A DNA stretch of 31,981 nt from Rhodocyclaceae bacterium UBA5602 (GTDB taxonomy: Bacteria; Pseudomonadota; Gammaproteobacteria; Burkholderiales; Rhodocyclaceae): contig DILC01000084.1 of assembly GCA_002424865.1 (NCBI GenBank), positions 14,399-46,379 on the forward strand. The letters are read 5' to 3'. The notes under the pieces were generated by a model that saw nothing but the letters and a program-made list of their open reading frames with translations, did no database searches and was not told the origin of the DNA. A program made the position numbers and the translations under genes. Each line of letters opens with the position of its first letter. The stretch's first letter is position 1. Below are positions 15,514-23,511 of this stretch, piece after piece.

Positions 15514-16089
15514 ATGGAAGCATTATTCATCTCGGCGGGCGTTGTCGCTCTCGCTGAAATGGGCGACAAAACGCAATTGCTGGCTTTCATTCTGGCGGCG
15601 CGCTTCAAAAAACCTGTGCCCATCATTTTGGGCATTTTATTGGCCACCCTGGTAAATCACGGTTTGGCAGGAGCGCTTGGCGCATGGATAACCACCCTGA
15701 TCAAGCCAGAGGTCATGCGCTGGATCCTGGGCTTATCCTTCATTGGCATGGCCATCTGGACCTTGACTCCAGACAAGATCGAGGAAGAAGAAACGCAAGT
15801 GGCAAAACGCCTGGGCGTTTTTGGCGCGACCCTGGTCACCTTCTTTCTGGCTGAAATGGGCGATAAAACCCAGCTCGCCACCGTCGCGCTCGCCGCGCAC
15901 TACGCCACGCCAGCGCTCGTTATTGCAGGCACGACGCTAGGCATGTTGCTGGCCGATGTACCCGCTGTTTTTGCAGGCAACACGTTTGCTGAAAAAATCC
16001 CCATGAAACTCGTGCATCGCATTGCCGCGGCCATCTTCGCCGTGATGGGTTTGCTCACGCTGTTGCGGGTGGAAAAACTGTTTGCCTAA
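15514..16089 (+). CDS. Gdt1/TMEM165 (UPF0016) family cation transporter, probably Mn2+ exporter
   Basis: A 191-residue inner-membrane protein made of two homologous halves of three helices each. Each half carries the family motif EMGDKTQ (residues 15-21 and 114-120), separated by a charged loop (DKIEEEETQ). Bacterial members such as MneA export Mn2+, and eukaryotic ones exchange Ca2+/Mn2+ for H+. The Mn2+ role here is inference from the family. The gap to slyX is too short for a yybP-ykoY riboswitch, which often precedes such genes, and I see none. It converges on ccmI. Confidence 0.92.
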   Translation: MEALFISAGVVALAEMGDKTQLLAFILAARFKKPVPIILGILLATLVNHGLAGALGAWITTLIKPEVMRWILGLSFIGMAIWTLTPDKIEEEETQVAKRLGVFGATLVTFFLAEMGDKTQLATVALAAHYATPALVIAGTTLGMLLADVPAVFAGNTFAEKIPMKLVHRIAAAIFAVMGLLTLLRVEKLFA

Positions 16090-16136
16090 AAACCTTAACG
16101 TGAAACAACGCCATTGGGCGTCAGGTCACGCCTCTC

Positions 16137-16178
16137 GCGCAGCGAGCCAGATAGAAGCCTCCCCGCGAGGGGGCGAGG
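16137..16178 (+). repeat. Second repeat family, copy B, with GC-rich hairpin
   Basis: gcgcagcgagcc, then gat and gaagcctc as at 9168, followed by a GC hairpin (cctcccc ... ggggcgagg, about 16159-16178, one bulge). It lies 48 bp after the Gdt1 stop in the gap between convergent Gdt1 and ccmI, so it may serve as a terminator or 3' stabiliser for one or both, though no T-run is present. Confidence 0.5.
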
Positions 16179-16218
16179 CGGGAATTCGCGACGCCAGCGC
16201 CCGTTTAACACCCGGCGC

Positions 16219-17706
16219 TTATTTCACCACCTGATCAATCACCACTTGCATATTCCTGGTGCCAGGTTTCACTGCGCTACTGCTCCCTGTCAAGTCGCCA
16301 GACTCAGGCATGGCCTGGCCGGACTTTGAAATACGGGCTTCGACACGCAAGGATTCCGCAGCGGAAATTTTGTTGCCGGGCGCCATCGCCTGCGAATCAT
16401 CCAGATGAAAATCCAGCGGCAAATCAGCCACCCGCGCGCGTTGCACGGCCAGCGGCATGCGCGAACCATTCACCGCACGGGCAAAAATAAACACCGTGTC
16501 ATCCGGCGCGGCTTGTGCGCTGAGTGCGGCCGATAAAGTCACCCGCCCACTGACCGCCGCTTTTGCCGCTGCTGTCGCGTTTCCCTCAGCGCTGGCAGCT
16601 TGCCCAGGTGCGCCAGGTTGAGCGCCTGCCCCCACCTGAGCCAACGCCGCGCCACCGGCCATGCCCTGCATCTCACGCGCCTTGGCAATGCCTGCTGCCA
16701 GCAACTGCGCTTCTTCCGATTGCGGGTTCATTTTCTTCAACAACTGCTGCCAATGCTTTTCAGCCGCGGCATACTGTTTCTGTTCATACGCCGCCGCCCC
16801 CGCGAGATACAGGACTTGCTCATTATCCGGTGCGAGCTTTTGCGCCTGGGCAATCAATTCACTCGCCCGCCCGGCAAAGCTATGGTTTTTTTGCGCCAGC
16901 ACTTCGGCCAGTTCAGTGAGCAAATTCGCATCCTGGTCCAAACCCGGTCCCACACGCGCCAAGGCCTTTGCCGCATCATCCCACCGTCCAAGCAGCTTGT
17001 AACCGCGCGCCAGCATCGCCCAGCCTTCGGGGTTGTTCGGGTTATCCTGCATTTTCTTTTCCAGCTGGGCAATCAAGCCATTGACCTTGGCCAAGGCTGC
17101 TGCCGCCTCGGCTTCCTGTTGCGTTTGCCGTGCATGCTCGGTGAGTGCCGCCGGCGTGCCGATGAAAAAATAAATGCCGACAGCCAACAAGGGCAGAAAA
17201 ATGGCTAACCATAGCGCTTCGCGGCGCATGGTTTTAGCGGCCGGACGTGCTGCTTTGCGCTCGACAGGCGCATCTGGCCCCGTTGCAGATTCATCAACCA
17301 ACCCGCTCGCCGCCGCATCAATCACCGTGTCATCCAGCAACTGGCGGGCAAGCTCGTCACGTGCCTCGGCATAGTCCGCGGCGGCGATGGCGCCCTGGGC
17401 GTAGTCAAGTTCCAATTCAGCGAGACGGTCGCGATGAATGCTGGCGTTAAGCGTCGCTACATAATCCGCGCCCAAAAAGTCGGCGCTGGCGACACGGCGG
17501 GCGGGCGCATTTTCTGCGGTTTTTGCGGCCGCATCGCCCCCCTCTTGCCCCACCGGCACATGCGGCGCATGCGGCGATTTGCCCGCGCGTGGCCACCAAG
17601 GCCGCAACAGCCAGCACACCGCCAACACCGCCATGATGGCTGCGGCAAAAATAAAAGGCAGGCTCGCGCTGCTGGCGCCCAAAGCGCCATCCATCAAATT
17701 GCTCAT
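16219..17706 (-). CDS. ccmI: Cytochrome c maturation protein CcmI (TPR apocytochrome chaperone)
   Basis: A 495-residue protein of the long, fused CcmI type. A first membrane helix (about 16-34) is followed by a cytoplasmic helical loop ('NASIHRDRLAELELDYAQGAI', about 86-130) and a second helix (about 165-183). The periplasmic part has TPR repeats ('NPEGWAMLARGYKLLGRWDDAAKAL', 'APDNEQVLYLAGAAAYEQKQYAAAEKHW') and a C-terminal beta domain ('VFIFARAVNGSRMPLAVQR'). CcmI binds apocytochrome c and passes it to the CcmFH heme ligation complex. It is the last gene of the operon; its ATG overlaps the ccmH stop (ATGA). A 25-bp repeat copy encodes residues about 70-77 in the variable loop behind the first helix. 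Confidence 0.95.
   Translation of the reverse strand: MSNLMDGALGASSASLPFIFAAAIMAVLAVCWLLRPWWPRAGKSPHAPHVPVGQEGGDAAAKTAENAPARRVASADFLGADYVATLNASIHRDRLAELELDYAQGAIAAADYAEARDELARQLLDDTVIDAAASGLVDESATGPDAPVERKAARPAAKTMRREALWLAIFLPLLAVGIYFFIGTPAALTEHARQTQQEAEAAAALAKVNGLIAQLEKKMQDNPNNPEGWAMLARGYKLLGRWDDAAKALARVGPGLDQDANLLTELAEVLAQKNHSFAGRASELIAQAQKLAPDNEQVLYLAGAAAYEQKQYAAAEKHWQQLLKKMNPQSEEAQLLAAGIAKAREMQGMAGGAALAQVGAGAQPGAPGQAASAEGNATAAAKAAVSGRVTLSAALSAQAAPDDTVFIFARAVNGSRMPLAVQRARVADLPLDFHLDDSQAMAPGNKISAAESLRVEARISKSGQAMPESGDLTGSSSAVKPGTRNMQVVIDQVVK
17475..17499 (+). repeat. 25-bp dispersed repeat, copy 6 (inside ccmI)
   Basis: It differs from the 1422 and 14914 copies at one base only. On the ccmI strand it encodes RRVASADF, a different frame from the AVxPxPTF copies. 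It lies in the cytoplasmic stretch between the first membrane helix and the conserved RDRLAELELDY segment, a region that varies among CcmI proteins. Confidence 0.88.
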
Positions 17707-18206
17707 AAGTCTTGTTTATCCAGCAAGGCCGCGGCTTGGCGGCGTTGTTCCTCAGAAAGTGCGGGGGCAGCTGCCGCCGGGCGACGCAAAAACCAGACCA
17801 ACGCAGCCAGCCCGCCAATTAGCAACACAAAAGGCCCGCCCCACAACAACCAGGTCGTCGGGGTCACCGGTGGCCGGTAGCGCACAAACTCACCATACCG
17901 CGCGACCATGAAATCCAGGATTTCCTCATCCGTTTTGCCCTCGGCTATCAACACGCGAATCTCGCGCCGCAAATCGTTCGCCAGATCCGCACGCGAGGCG
18001 GCAATGGTTTCGTTTTGGCATACCAGACAACGCAACTCCTCGGTAATGGCCAGCAGGCGTTTTTCCACCACCGGGTCTGCGGCCAGGGGCTGCGCCATGT
18101 GGGGTTGCGCCTCTTTTGCAAACGCGGGGGGTGCCGCCAGCGCAAAAAATAAAAAAACCACACCGAAGAAGTTCCTGAAAACAGCGTTCATCGCAACACC
18201 GTTCAT
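17703..18206 (-). CDS. ccmH: Cytochrome c maturation protein CcmH (apocytochrome thiol reductase)
   Basis: A 167-residue protein with a signal peptide (cleavage near AFA at 28-30) and the LRCLVCQN motif (Cys60, Cys63), which reduces apocytochrome c or CcmG disulfides in the periplasm. A C-terminal membrane helix (about 118-139) anchors it. Its ATG overlaps the ccmG stop in an ATGA junction, and it overlaps ccmI in the same way. A second possible start is Met6. Confidence 0.96.
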   Translation of the reverse strand: MNGVAMNAVFRNFFGVVFLFFALAAPPAFAKEAQPHMAQPLAADPVVEKRLLAITEELRCLVCQNETIAASRADLANDLRREIRVLIAEGKTDEEILDFMVARYGEFVRYRPPVTPTTWLLWGGPFVLLIGGLAALVWFLRRPAAAAPALSEEQRRQAAALLDKQDL

Positions 18207-18727
18207 GAGGATAATTTTTCTATCATCGGCAAGATTTTTTCTTGCAACACAGCGGGCGTGATGGGCCCCGTGTGTTTCATGCGGATGATGCCAGCCTTGT
18301 CGATCACATAAGTCTCCGGCACGCCATACACGCCATAATCAATGCCGACCCGGCCGTCGGCATCCACAGCCGTCAGCAGGTAAGGGTCGCCCCGTTCCGC
18401 CAGCCACTGTTTGCCATCCGCAATTTTATCCTTGTAATCCAGTCCGATAATGGGTATCCGGCCCGTTTTGGCAAATTCCACCAGCACCGGGTGCTCTGCT
18501 CGGCAGGTCACGCACCAGGACGCCCACACATTCAGCAGCCACACGCGCCCCTTCATCGTGGCAGGCGAAAAGCGTTTGCCCGCGTCATCCAGCTGCGGCA
18601 GCGAGAACCCAGGCGCAGGCTTGCCGATCAAGGGCGAAGGCACCTCGCTCGGGTCACGCGTCAAGCCAACCGCCAAGAAAACCACCAGCACGGCAAAGGC
18701 CATCAACGGCAATAAAAAGCGCTTCAT
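18203..18727 (-). CDS. ccmG: Thiol:disulfide interchange protein CcmG/DsbE
   Basis: A 174-residue membrane-anchored thioredoxin-fold protein. One N-terminal helix (about 4-22) is followed by GKPAPGFSLP, the active site WASWCVTCRAEHP (Cys72, Cys75), and 'YGVYGVPETYVIDKAGII' with the cis-proline loop. It keeps the apocytochrome CxxCH cysteines reduced for heme attachment. ATG 18727 overlaps the ccmF stop (ATGA); an upstream in-frame extension inside ccmF has no support. Confidence 0.96.
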   Translation of the reverse strand: MKRFLLPLMAFAVLVVFLAVGLTRDPSEVPSPLIGKPAPGFSLPQLDDAGKRFSPATMKGRVWLLNVWASWCVTCRAEHPVLVEFAKTGRIPIIGLDYKDKIADGKQWLAERGDPYLLTAVDADGRVGIDYGVYGVPETYVIDKAGIIRMKHTGPITPAVLQEKILPMIEKLSS

Positions 18728-20694
18728 GCGGCCACCCCAGCCAAGCCTGGCGCGACAGCTTTCACGCGCAGGCGATAGCGCCGGTCGCACATGGCCAAAA
18801 ACCCGCCCGCCGCCATGAGCAAGCAGCCCGCCCAAATCCAGCTCACAAAAGGTTTGGAATACACCCGCACGCTCCAGGCGCCGGTGGCTTCACTCGCCGT
18901 ATCCAGGGGCTCGCCGAGCGAGACGTAAATATCGCGCGTGAAATGGGTGTCAATGGCGGCTTCGGTCATCGGCATGGTGGACGAAAAATACGTGCGTTTT
19001 TCCGGATGCAAAACACGCAATACGCGGCCCTCCTTCAACAAGGCCACAATGCCTACGGTGGCGCGATAATTCGGCCCGGAGGCAGTTTTCAGGCCATCCA
19101 GCCGCAAGGTGTAACCACCGACCTCGACCACATCGCCCGGCTGCATGCGCACATCTTTTTCTTCCTGATAGCCGCCCACGAGCGTGACGCCCATGACAAA
19201 CACCGCGATGCCAAAGTGCGCCAGATGCATGCCCCAAAAAGAGGGGGGTGGATAACCATTCCCTTTTTTAAGGCGCTCGATAATCTGGAAAATGCTACTC
19301 GCCGCAATCCATACCGAGAGCAAAGCGCCCATCGCAGTGAGCGGCGTCCATGCGCCCATGAGTTTGGGAATGGCCGCGCCCGCCACGAGTGCGAGCACAA
19401 AACTCCAGCGCAAGCGCCGCGCCATGGCTGGCAAATCCGCCGCTTTCCAGCGCGCCAAGGGGCCGACCGCGATCAGCGCCAGCAAAGGCACCATCACCGG
19501 CACAAACACGGCGTTAAAGTAAGGCGGGCCGACGGATAATTTGCCCAGATTTAACGCATCAATGATCAAGGGGTAGAGCGTGCCCAAGAGCACACTGCCC
19601 GCCGCGACCACCAGCAGCACATTATTGACCAGCAACAAAGTCTCGCGCGAGATCAAGGCAAACGCGCCGCCAGAACTCACTTTGGGGGCACGCCATGCAA
19701 ACAGCGTGAGCGAAGCGCCAATCACCACGGCCAGCAGCAACAAGATAAACACGCCGCGGCTGGGGTCTGCCGCAAAGGCATGCACGGAAGTCAGCACCCC
19801 TGAGCGCACGAGGAAAGTACCCAGCAGCGACAAGGAGAAAGCCGCAATGGCCAGCAGCACCGTCCAGTTTTTAAACGCGCCGCGCTTTTCGGTAATCGCC
19901 AGCGAATGGATCAGCGCCGTGCCCACCAGCCACGGCATGAAGGAAGCGTTTTCCACCGGATCCCAGAACCACCAGCCGCCCCAGCCGAGTTCGTAATAAG
20001 CCCACCAGCTGCCCAGCGCGATACCGATAGTCAAAAAACACCAGGCAGCGGTTGTCCAAGGCCGCGACCAGCGCGCCCAGGCGGCATCCAGGCGGCCGGA
20101 AATCAAGGCTGAGATGGCAAAAGCGAATGCCACAGCAAAGCCGACATAGCCCATGTACAGCATGGGCGGATGAAACACCAGGCCGGGGTCTTGCAGCAAG
20201 GGGTTCAAATCGCGGCCTTCTGCCACTGCGGGCAGCAAGCGCGCAAACGGGTTGGAAGTGAACAACACAAAGGCCAGCATGCCGCCGCTCACCATGCCCA
20301 GCACGGACAAAACCCGCGCCACCATGATGTCCGGCAAGCTGCGCGAAGCGACCGATACCGCCGCGCCCCAGCCCGCGAGCATCAGCACCCACAACAATAA
20401 CGAGCCTTCATGCCCGCCCCACACGGCAGCGAAGCGATACATGGCAGGCAGTTGCGTGTTGGAGTTTTGCGCGACATAGGCGACTGAAAAATCATTCGTC
20501 AAAAAGCTGTGCGCCAGGCACGCAAATGAAAACGCCAGCAAAAAAAAATGCACTTGCGCGGCGGGGCGCGCCAGCGCAATCCGCAGGGCGGAATGCCGGT
20601 TATGCCGCTGCGCGCCGAGCAAGGGCAAGACGCCTTGCGCCAGCGTGACGACAAACGCGAGGATGAGGGCAAAGTGGCCAAGTTCAGGAACCAT
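18724..20694 (-). CDS. ccmF: Cytochrome c heme lyase subunit CcmF
   Basis: A 656-residue polytopic inner-membrane protein with the tryptophan-rich heme-handling motif WGGWWFWDPVEN (about 238-249). It also has 'HEGSLLLWVLMLAGWG', 'GLVFHPPMLYMGYVGFAV', 'KRGAFKNWTVLLAI' and a late periplasmic beta region (about 515-615) before the last helix. CcmF takes heme from CcmE and ligates it to apocytochrome c with CcmH and CcmI. Its ATG overlaps the ccmE TAA by one base (TAATG). Confidence 0.97.
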   Translation of the reverse strand: MVPELGHFALILAFVVTLAQGVLPLLGAQRHNRHSALRIALARPAAQVHFFLLAFSFACLAHSFLTNDFSVAYVAQNSNTQLPAMYRFAAVWGGHEGSLLLWVLMLAGWGAAVSVASRSLPDIMVARVLSVLGMVSGGMLAFVLFTSNPFARLLPAVAEGRDLNPLLQDPGLVFHPPMLYMGYVGFAVAFAFAISALISGRLDAAWARWSRPWTTAAWCFLTIGIALGSWWAYYELGWGGWWFWDPVENASFMPWLVGTALIHSLAITEKRGAFKNWTVLLAIAAFSLSLLGTFLVRSGVLTSVHAFAADPSRGVFILLLLAVVIGASLTLFAWRAPKVSSGGAFALISRETLLLVNNVLLVVAAGSVLLGTLYPLIIDALNLGKLSVGPPYFNAVFVPVMVPLLALIAVGPLARWKAADLPAMARRLRWSFVLALVAGAAIPKLMGAWTPLTAMGALLSVWIAASSIFQIIERLKKGNGYPPPSFWGMHLAHFGIAVFVMGVTLVGGYQEEKDVRMQPGDVVEVGGYTLRLDGLKTASGPNYRATVGIVALLKEGRVLRVLHPEKRTYFSSTMPMTEAAIDTHFTRDIYVSLGEPLDTASEATGAWSVRVYSKPFVSWIWAGCLLMAAGGFLAMCDRRYRLRVKAVAPGLAGVAA

Positions 20695-21143
20695 TATTTC
20701 ACTCCCTGCAGCTTGCCTGCTTGTTTGCCCTGCGCTTGTTCAATGGCGTGCCTGGCTTCCGGCGGCATGTAGTTCTCGTCATGTTTGGCCAGCACTTCGC
20801 TGGCAATAAATTCACCATTTTTTTCTAGCCTGCCTTGCACCACGGCGCCTTTGCCTTCACGGAACAAATCCGGCAGGATGCCGACGTAAGCCACCGGAAT
20901 ATCTTTTGCGGTGTCGGTCAAAATAAAGCGCGTGGTCATGCCCTCACGCTTGACCGAACCGCCTTTCACCATGCCGCCCATGCGGAACGCCTGGCCTGCG
21001 GGCGACTTGCCTGCCAGCACATCGGTGGGCGTCACATACAAGGCGATATTGCTGTTCAAGGCCCGCAAGACAAAAAAAGCGGCCACGCCTACGGCGGCCA
21101 CACCGCCCAAAATCAGGGCGATCCGTTGATGACGAGGTTTCAT
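20694..21143 (-). CDS. ccmE: Heme chaperone CcmE
   Basis: A 149-residue protein with an N-terminal membrane anchor (about 8-27), an OB-fold domain ('FRMGGMVKGGSVKREG', 'VAYVGILPDLFREGKGAVVQG') and the covalent heme site LAKHDENYMPP with His121 and a following Tyr. It carries heme from the CcmABCD complex to CcmF. ATG 21143 overlaps the ccmD stop (ATGA). Confidence 0.97.
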   Translation of the reverse strand: MKPRHQRIALILGGVAAVGVAAFFVLRALNSNIALYVTPTDVLAGKSPAGQAFRMGGMVKGGSVKREGMTTRFILTDTAKDIPVAYVGILPDLFREGKGAVVQGRLEKNGEFIASEVLAKHDENYMPPEARHAIEQAQGKQAGKLQGVK

Positions 21144-21328
21144 GGGTAATTTTTTTCCAGGGAGTCAGCCAACCGCTCACGGCGCAACAAACGGCGCACT
21201 GCCGTCAGACGCTGCTTTACCAATAAAGGTTCCATCGCCAGCAGCAAAGCGCACGCGCCAAAGCTGCCCCACACATAAAGGGCGTAACCGCCCATGGCGA
21301 AAAATTCGCCGATACTATTCCAGTGCAT
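21140..21328 (-). CDS. ccmD: Heme exporter protein CcmD
   Basis: A 62-residue protein: one membrane helix (about 10-31, 'AMGGYALYVWGSFGACALLLAM') followed by a basic tail ('KQRLTAVRRLLRRERL'), typical of CcmD. It helps release holo-CcmE from CcmABC. It overlaps the end of ccmC by 14 bp and the start of ccmE by 4 bp. Confidence 0.94.
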   Translation of the reverse strand: MHWNSIGEFFAMGGYALYVWGSFGACALLLAMEPLLVKQRLTAVRRLLRRERLADSLEKNYP

Positions 21329-22049
21329 GTTTTACCCATTCGGAATGGCGCTCGCGCTCCAGCATGATGGCGCGCAAGCGCAGCAAAGAAACCGCAATCG
21401 AATACATCCAGAACGCCAAGGCCATGAGCAGCATGCCCAAGAGCATGGTCTGCGCCATCGACGGCGCACGCGTCAAGTTGATGCTTGAACCCTGGTGCAG
21501 CGTGTTCCACCATTTCACGGAAAAATAAATGATGGGCACATTGACCACGCCGATCAGCGCCAGGATCGCCCCGGCCTTGTCGGCGCGGCGCGGATCGTCA
21601 ATCGCGGATTGCAACGCGATGAACCCGACGTACAGAAAAAACAGGATCAGTTCCGACGTCAGGCGCGCATCCCACACCCACCATGTGCCCCACATCGGTT
21701 TGCCCCAAAATGCGCCGGTAATGAGGCTTAACGCCGCCATCAACGCACCCGTGGGCGCCAAGGCCTGCGCCATCATGCTCGATAGCCGCGTATTGAGCGC
21801 CAAACCCAGCCCCGCCCAAAACGCCATGGCCAGATAAATCACCATCGACATCCAGGAGGCAGGCACATGCACAAAGATGATGCGATAGCCCTCGCCCTGC
21901 TGGGCGTCCGTGGGCGCAACAAAAAACGACACCCACAAACCCGCCGCGCCAAACAGCAGCGCCAAAATCCAGAACAGCGGAATCATGCGCCCGGCCAGCG
22001 GATAAAAACTTTGCGGGCTGGCATAGCGAAACCAGTTAATGAGATTCAT
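21315..22049 (-). CDS. ccmC: Heme exporter/CcmE heme-loading protein CcmC
   Basis: A 244-residue six-helix membrane protein with the heme-binding motif WGTWWVWDARLTSE (about 120-133), periplasmic His61 in FVHVPASW and a second conserved His in KWWNTLHQGSS. It presents heme to CcmE. The gene starts 70 bp after the ccmB stop; every other junction in this operon overlaps, and the extra DNA here contains a 25-bp repeat copy. Confidence 0.96.
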   Translation of the reverse strand: MNLINWFRYASPQSFYPLAGRMIPLFWILALLFGAAGLWVSFFVAPTDAQQGEGYRIIFVHVPASWMSMVIYLAMAFWAGLGLALNTRLSSMMAQALAPTGALMAALSLITGAFWGKPMWGTWWVWDARLTSELILFFLYVGFIALQSAIDDPRRADKAGAILALIGVVNVPIIYFSVKWWNTLHQGSSINLTRAPSMAQTMLLGMLLMALAFWMYSIAVSLLRLRAIMLERERHSEWVKHALE

Positions 22050-22060
22050 AGTCTTTTCAA

Positions 22061-22085
22061 AAAAGTCGGCTCTGGCAGGACGGCG
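22061..22085 (+). repeat. 25-bp dispersed repeat, copy 7 (between ccmB and ccmC)
   Basis: It shares the variable bases agga with the copy at 29726 and differs from that copy by one base (gctctggc versus gttctggc), so these two form a subfamily. It occupies the only non-overlapping junction of the ccm operon, 11 bp before the ccmC start. Confidence 0.88.
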
Positions 22086-22119
22086 GGAAACACCTCAGCC
22101 AATCGCAAATAGCCGCCCA

Positions 22120-22785
22120 TCATTCCAGCGCAATCCTTAACGCCGCCGTGGTTGCCCAAGGCGCAAAAAAAACCGCCAGCGCCAATAAAGCCGCCAGCAG
22201 CGATAGATGTCCCTCCGCACCCAGGCCCGCGCTTTCTGCCGCCACTGCGCCCGCGCCAAAAATCAGCGTCGGAATATACAAAGGCAACACCAGCACCGCC
22301 AGCAACACCCCGCCACCGCGCACCCCCAAGGTGAGCGCAGCGCCCATCGCACCAATAAGCGAGAGCAACGGCGTGCCGAGCAACAAGGAAAAACTCAACA
22401 TGCCCAAACTGGCCGCATCCAGGCCAAACTGCAAACCCAGCACGGGCGCCAGAATCACCAGCGGCAAACCGCACAGCAGCCAATGGGCAAGCATTTTACC
22501 GGCAATCAAGAGCGCCAAGGGCGACGGCGAGAGCGCCATCTGCTCTAGCGTGCCATCCAGATAATCCGCATGAAACAAGCGCGGCAGCCCCAATAGCGTG
22601 GCCAACAAAGCCGCCACCCACAGCACGCCGGGGGCGATTTTTTTCAGCAGCGCAGGCTCAGGCCCAATGCCTAATGGGAACAGGCTCACCACCATCACAA
22701 AAAAGAATATCGCCGTGAGCACATCCGCACGGCGGCGCAACGCCAGCAGCACATCCCGCCGCGCAGCAGCCATGAGCGCATTCAT
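22120..22785 (-). CDS. ccmB: Heme exporter protein CcmB
   Basis: A 221-residue six-helix ABC permease subunit with 'RRRADVLTAIFFFVMVVSLFPLGIGPEP', 'PGVLWVAALLATLLGLPRLFHADYLDGTLEQM' and 'LIFGAGAVAAESAGL', all typical of CcmB. With CcmA and CcmC it forms the ATP-driven complex that releases holo-CcmE. ATG 22785 overlaps the ccmA stop (ATGA). Confidence 0.96.
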   Translation of the reverse strand: MNALMAAARRDVLLALRRRADVLTAIFFFVMVVSLFPLGIGPEPALLKKIAPGVLWVAALLATLLGLPRLFHADYLDGTLEQMALSPSPLALLIAGKMLAHWLLCGLPLVILAPVLGLQFGLDAASLGMLSFSLLLGTPLLSLIGAMGAALTLGVRGGGVLLAVLVLPLYIPTLIFGAGAVAAESAGLGAEGHLSLLAALLALAVFFAPWATTAALRIALE

Positions 22786-23402
22786 AAAGCCAGCACCCGG
22801 CCGCCCGGCAAAGGCAAGGGCTGATGGCTCGTGAGCACGGCCACCCCCCCCGCGGCCAAATGCTCATTGAGCAATGCGCCCAGCAATTGCACCGCGCCAC
22901 CATCTAGCGCATTGAACGCCTCATCCAGCACCCACACAGCCGCAGTGCGCGTGAGCAGGCGCGCTAGCAACACCCGCCGCTTTTGCCCCGCCGACAAGAC
23001 CCGCACCGGCAAGGACTCCCGTCCGCGCAAACCCAGGCGCCGCAATGCCGCCAAGGCTTTAAGCTGATCGAAGGCCAAGCCGTCAATCGCCGCCGAAAAG
23101 CGCAAGTTTTCCAGCGCATCCAGCTCGTCCTTCACCGCCGCATGGTGGCCCAGATACAGCAATTCACGCCGAAAACCAACCGTCTCGGGCGTGGTTTTCA
23201 TCCCGCCCACCAGCGCCCCGCGCCAGCGGATCTCCCCCGCGTCGGCAGGCGATAAACCGACCAGCAAACGCAGCAAACTGGTTTTACCCGCCCCATTTTC
23301 ACCCTGCACATGCAACCATTCGCCCGCAGCCAGCGAGAAAGAAACATCCGCGAACAGGCGGCGTTCGCCACGGGAACAGGCAAGATGGGCAGCGGTAAGC
23401 AT
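22782..23402 (-). CDS. ccmA: ABC transporter ATP-binding protein CcmA
   Basis: A 206-residue ATPase with Walker A GENGAGKTS (34-42), signature LSAGQKRR, Walker B VWVLDEAFNALD and switch His in LTSHQPL. The short N-terminus and 'YLGHHAAVKDELDALENLRF' are characteristic of CcmA. It is the first gene of ccmABCDEFGHI; the promoter must lie in the 109-bp gap shared with divergent ybiT. Confidence 0.96.
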   Translation of the reverse strand: MLTAAHLACSRGERRLFADVSFSLAAGEWLHVQGENGAGKTSLLRLLVGLSPADAGEIRWRGALVGGMKTTPETVGFRRELLYLGHHAAVKDELDALENLRFSAAIDGLAFDQLKALAALRRLGLRGRESLPVRVLSAGQKRRVLLARLLTRTAAVWVLDEAFNALDGGAVQLLGALLNEHLAAGGVAVLTSHQPLPLPGGRVLAL

Positions 23403-23408
23403 GCGGCC

Positions 23409-23452
23409 ATTCTACCGCTGCCCTATGCCGCTCGCTTTGCGGACGGTAGAAT
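23409..23452. promoter_or_regulatory. Inverted repeat with divergent -10-like hexamers between ccmA and ybiT
   Basis: attctaccg (23409-23417) and cggtagaat (23444-23452) form a perfect 9-bp inverted repeat 26 bp apart. Each arm carries tagaat, a -10-like hexamer, pointing outward. The right arm (23447-23452) is 60 bp before the ybiT start; the left arm lies about 7 bp from the ccmA start and would give an almost leaderless mRNA. The same word ggtagaat occurs 93 bp before purM. Confidence 0.4.
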
Positions 23453-23511
23453 ATAGCGCTTCATTGCCTCCACGAGGCATCTTTTATCGCCCTCTCTTTG
23501 GTTACTCCCCC

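Noticed and set aside
22046..22483. Minus-strand frame spanning the ccmB end and the repeat
   Set aside because: It lies in another frame of ccmB; Gly/Ala-rich with no family features. It is open only because the repeat has no stop codons.
23191..23511. In-frame N-terminal extension of ybiT
   Set aside because: It is antisense to the ccmA start region, and the YbiT family begins at MLVASNVTIQFG (23512).
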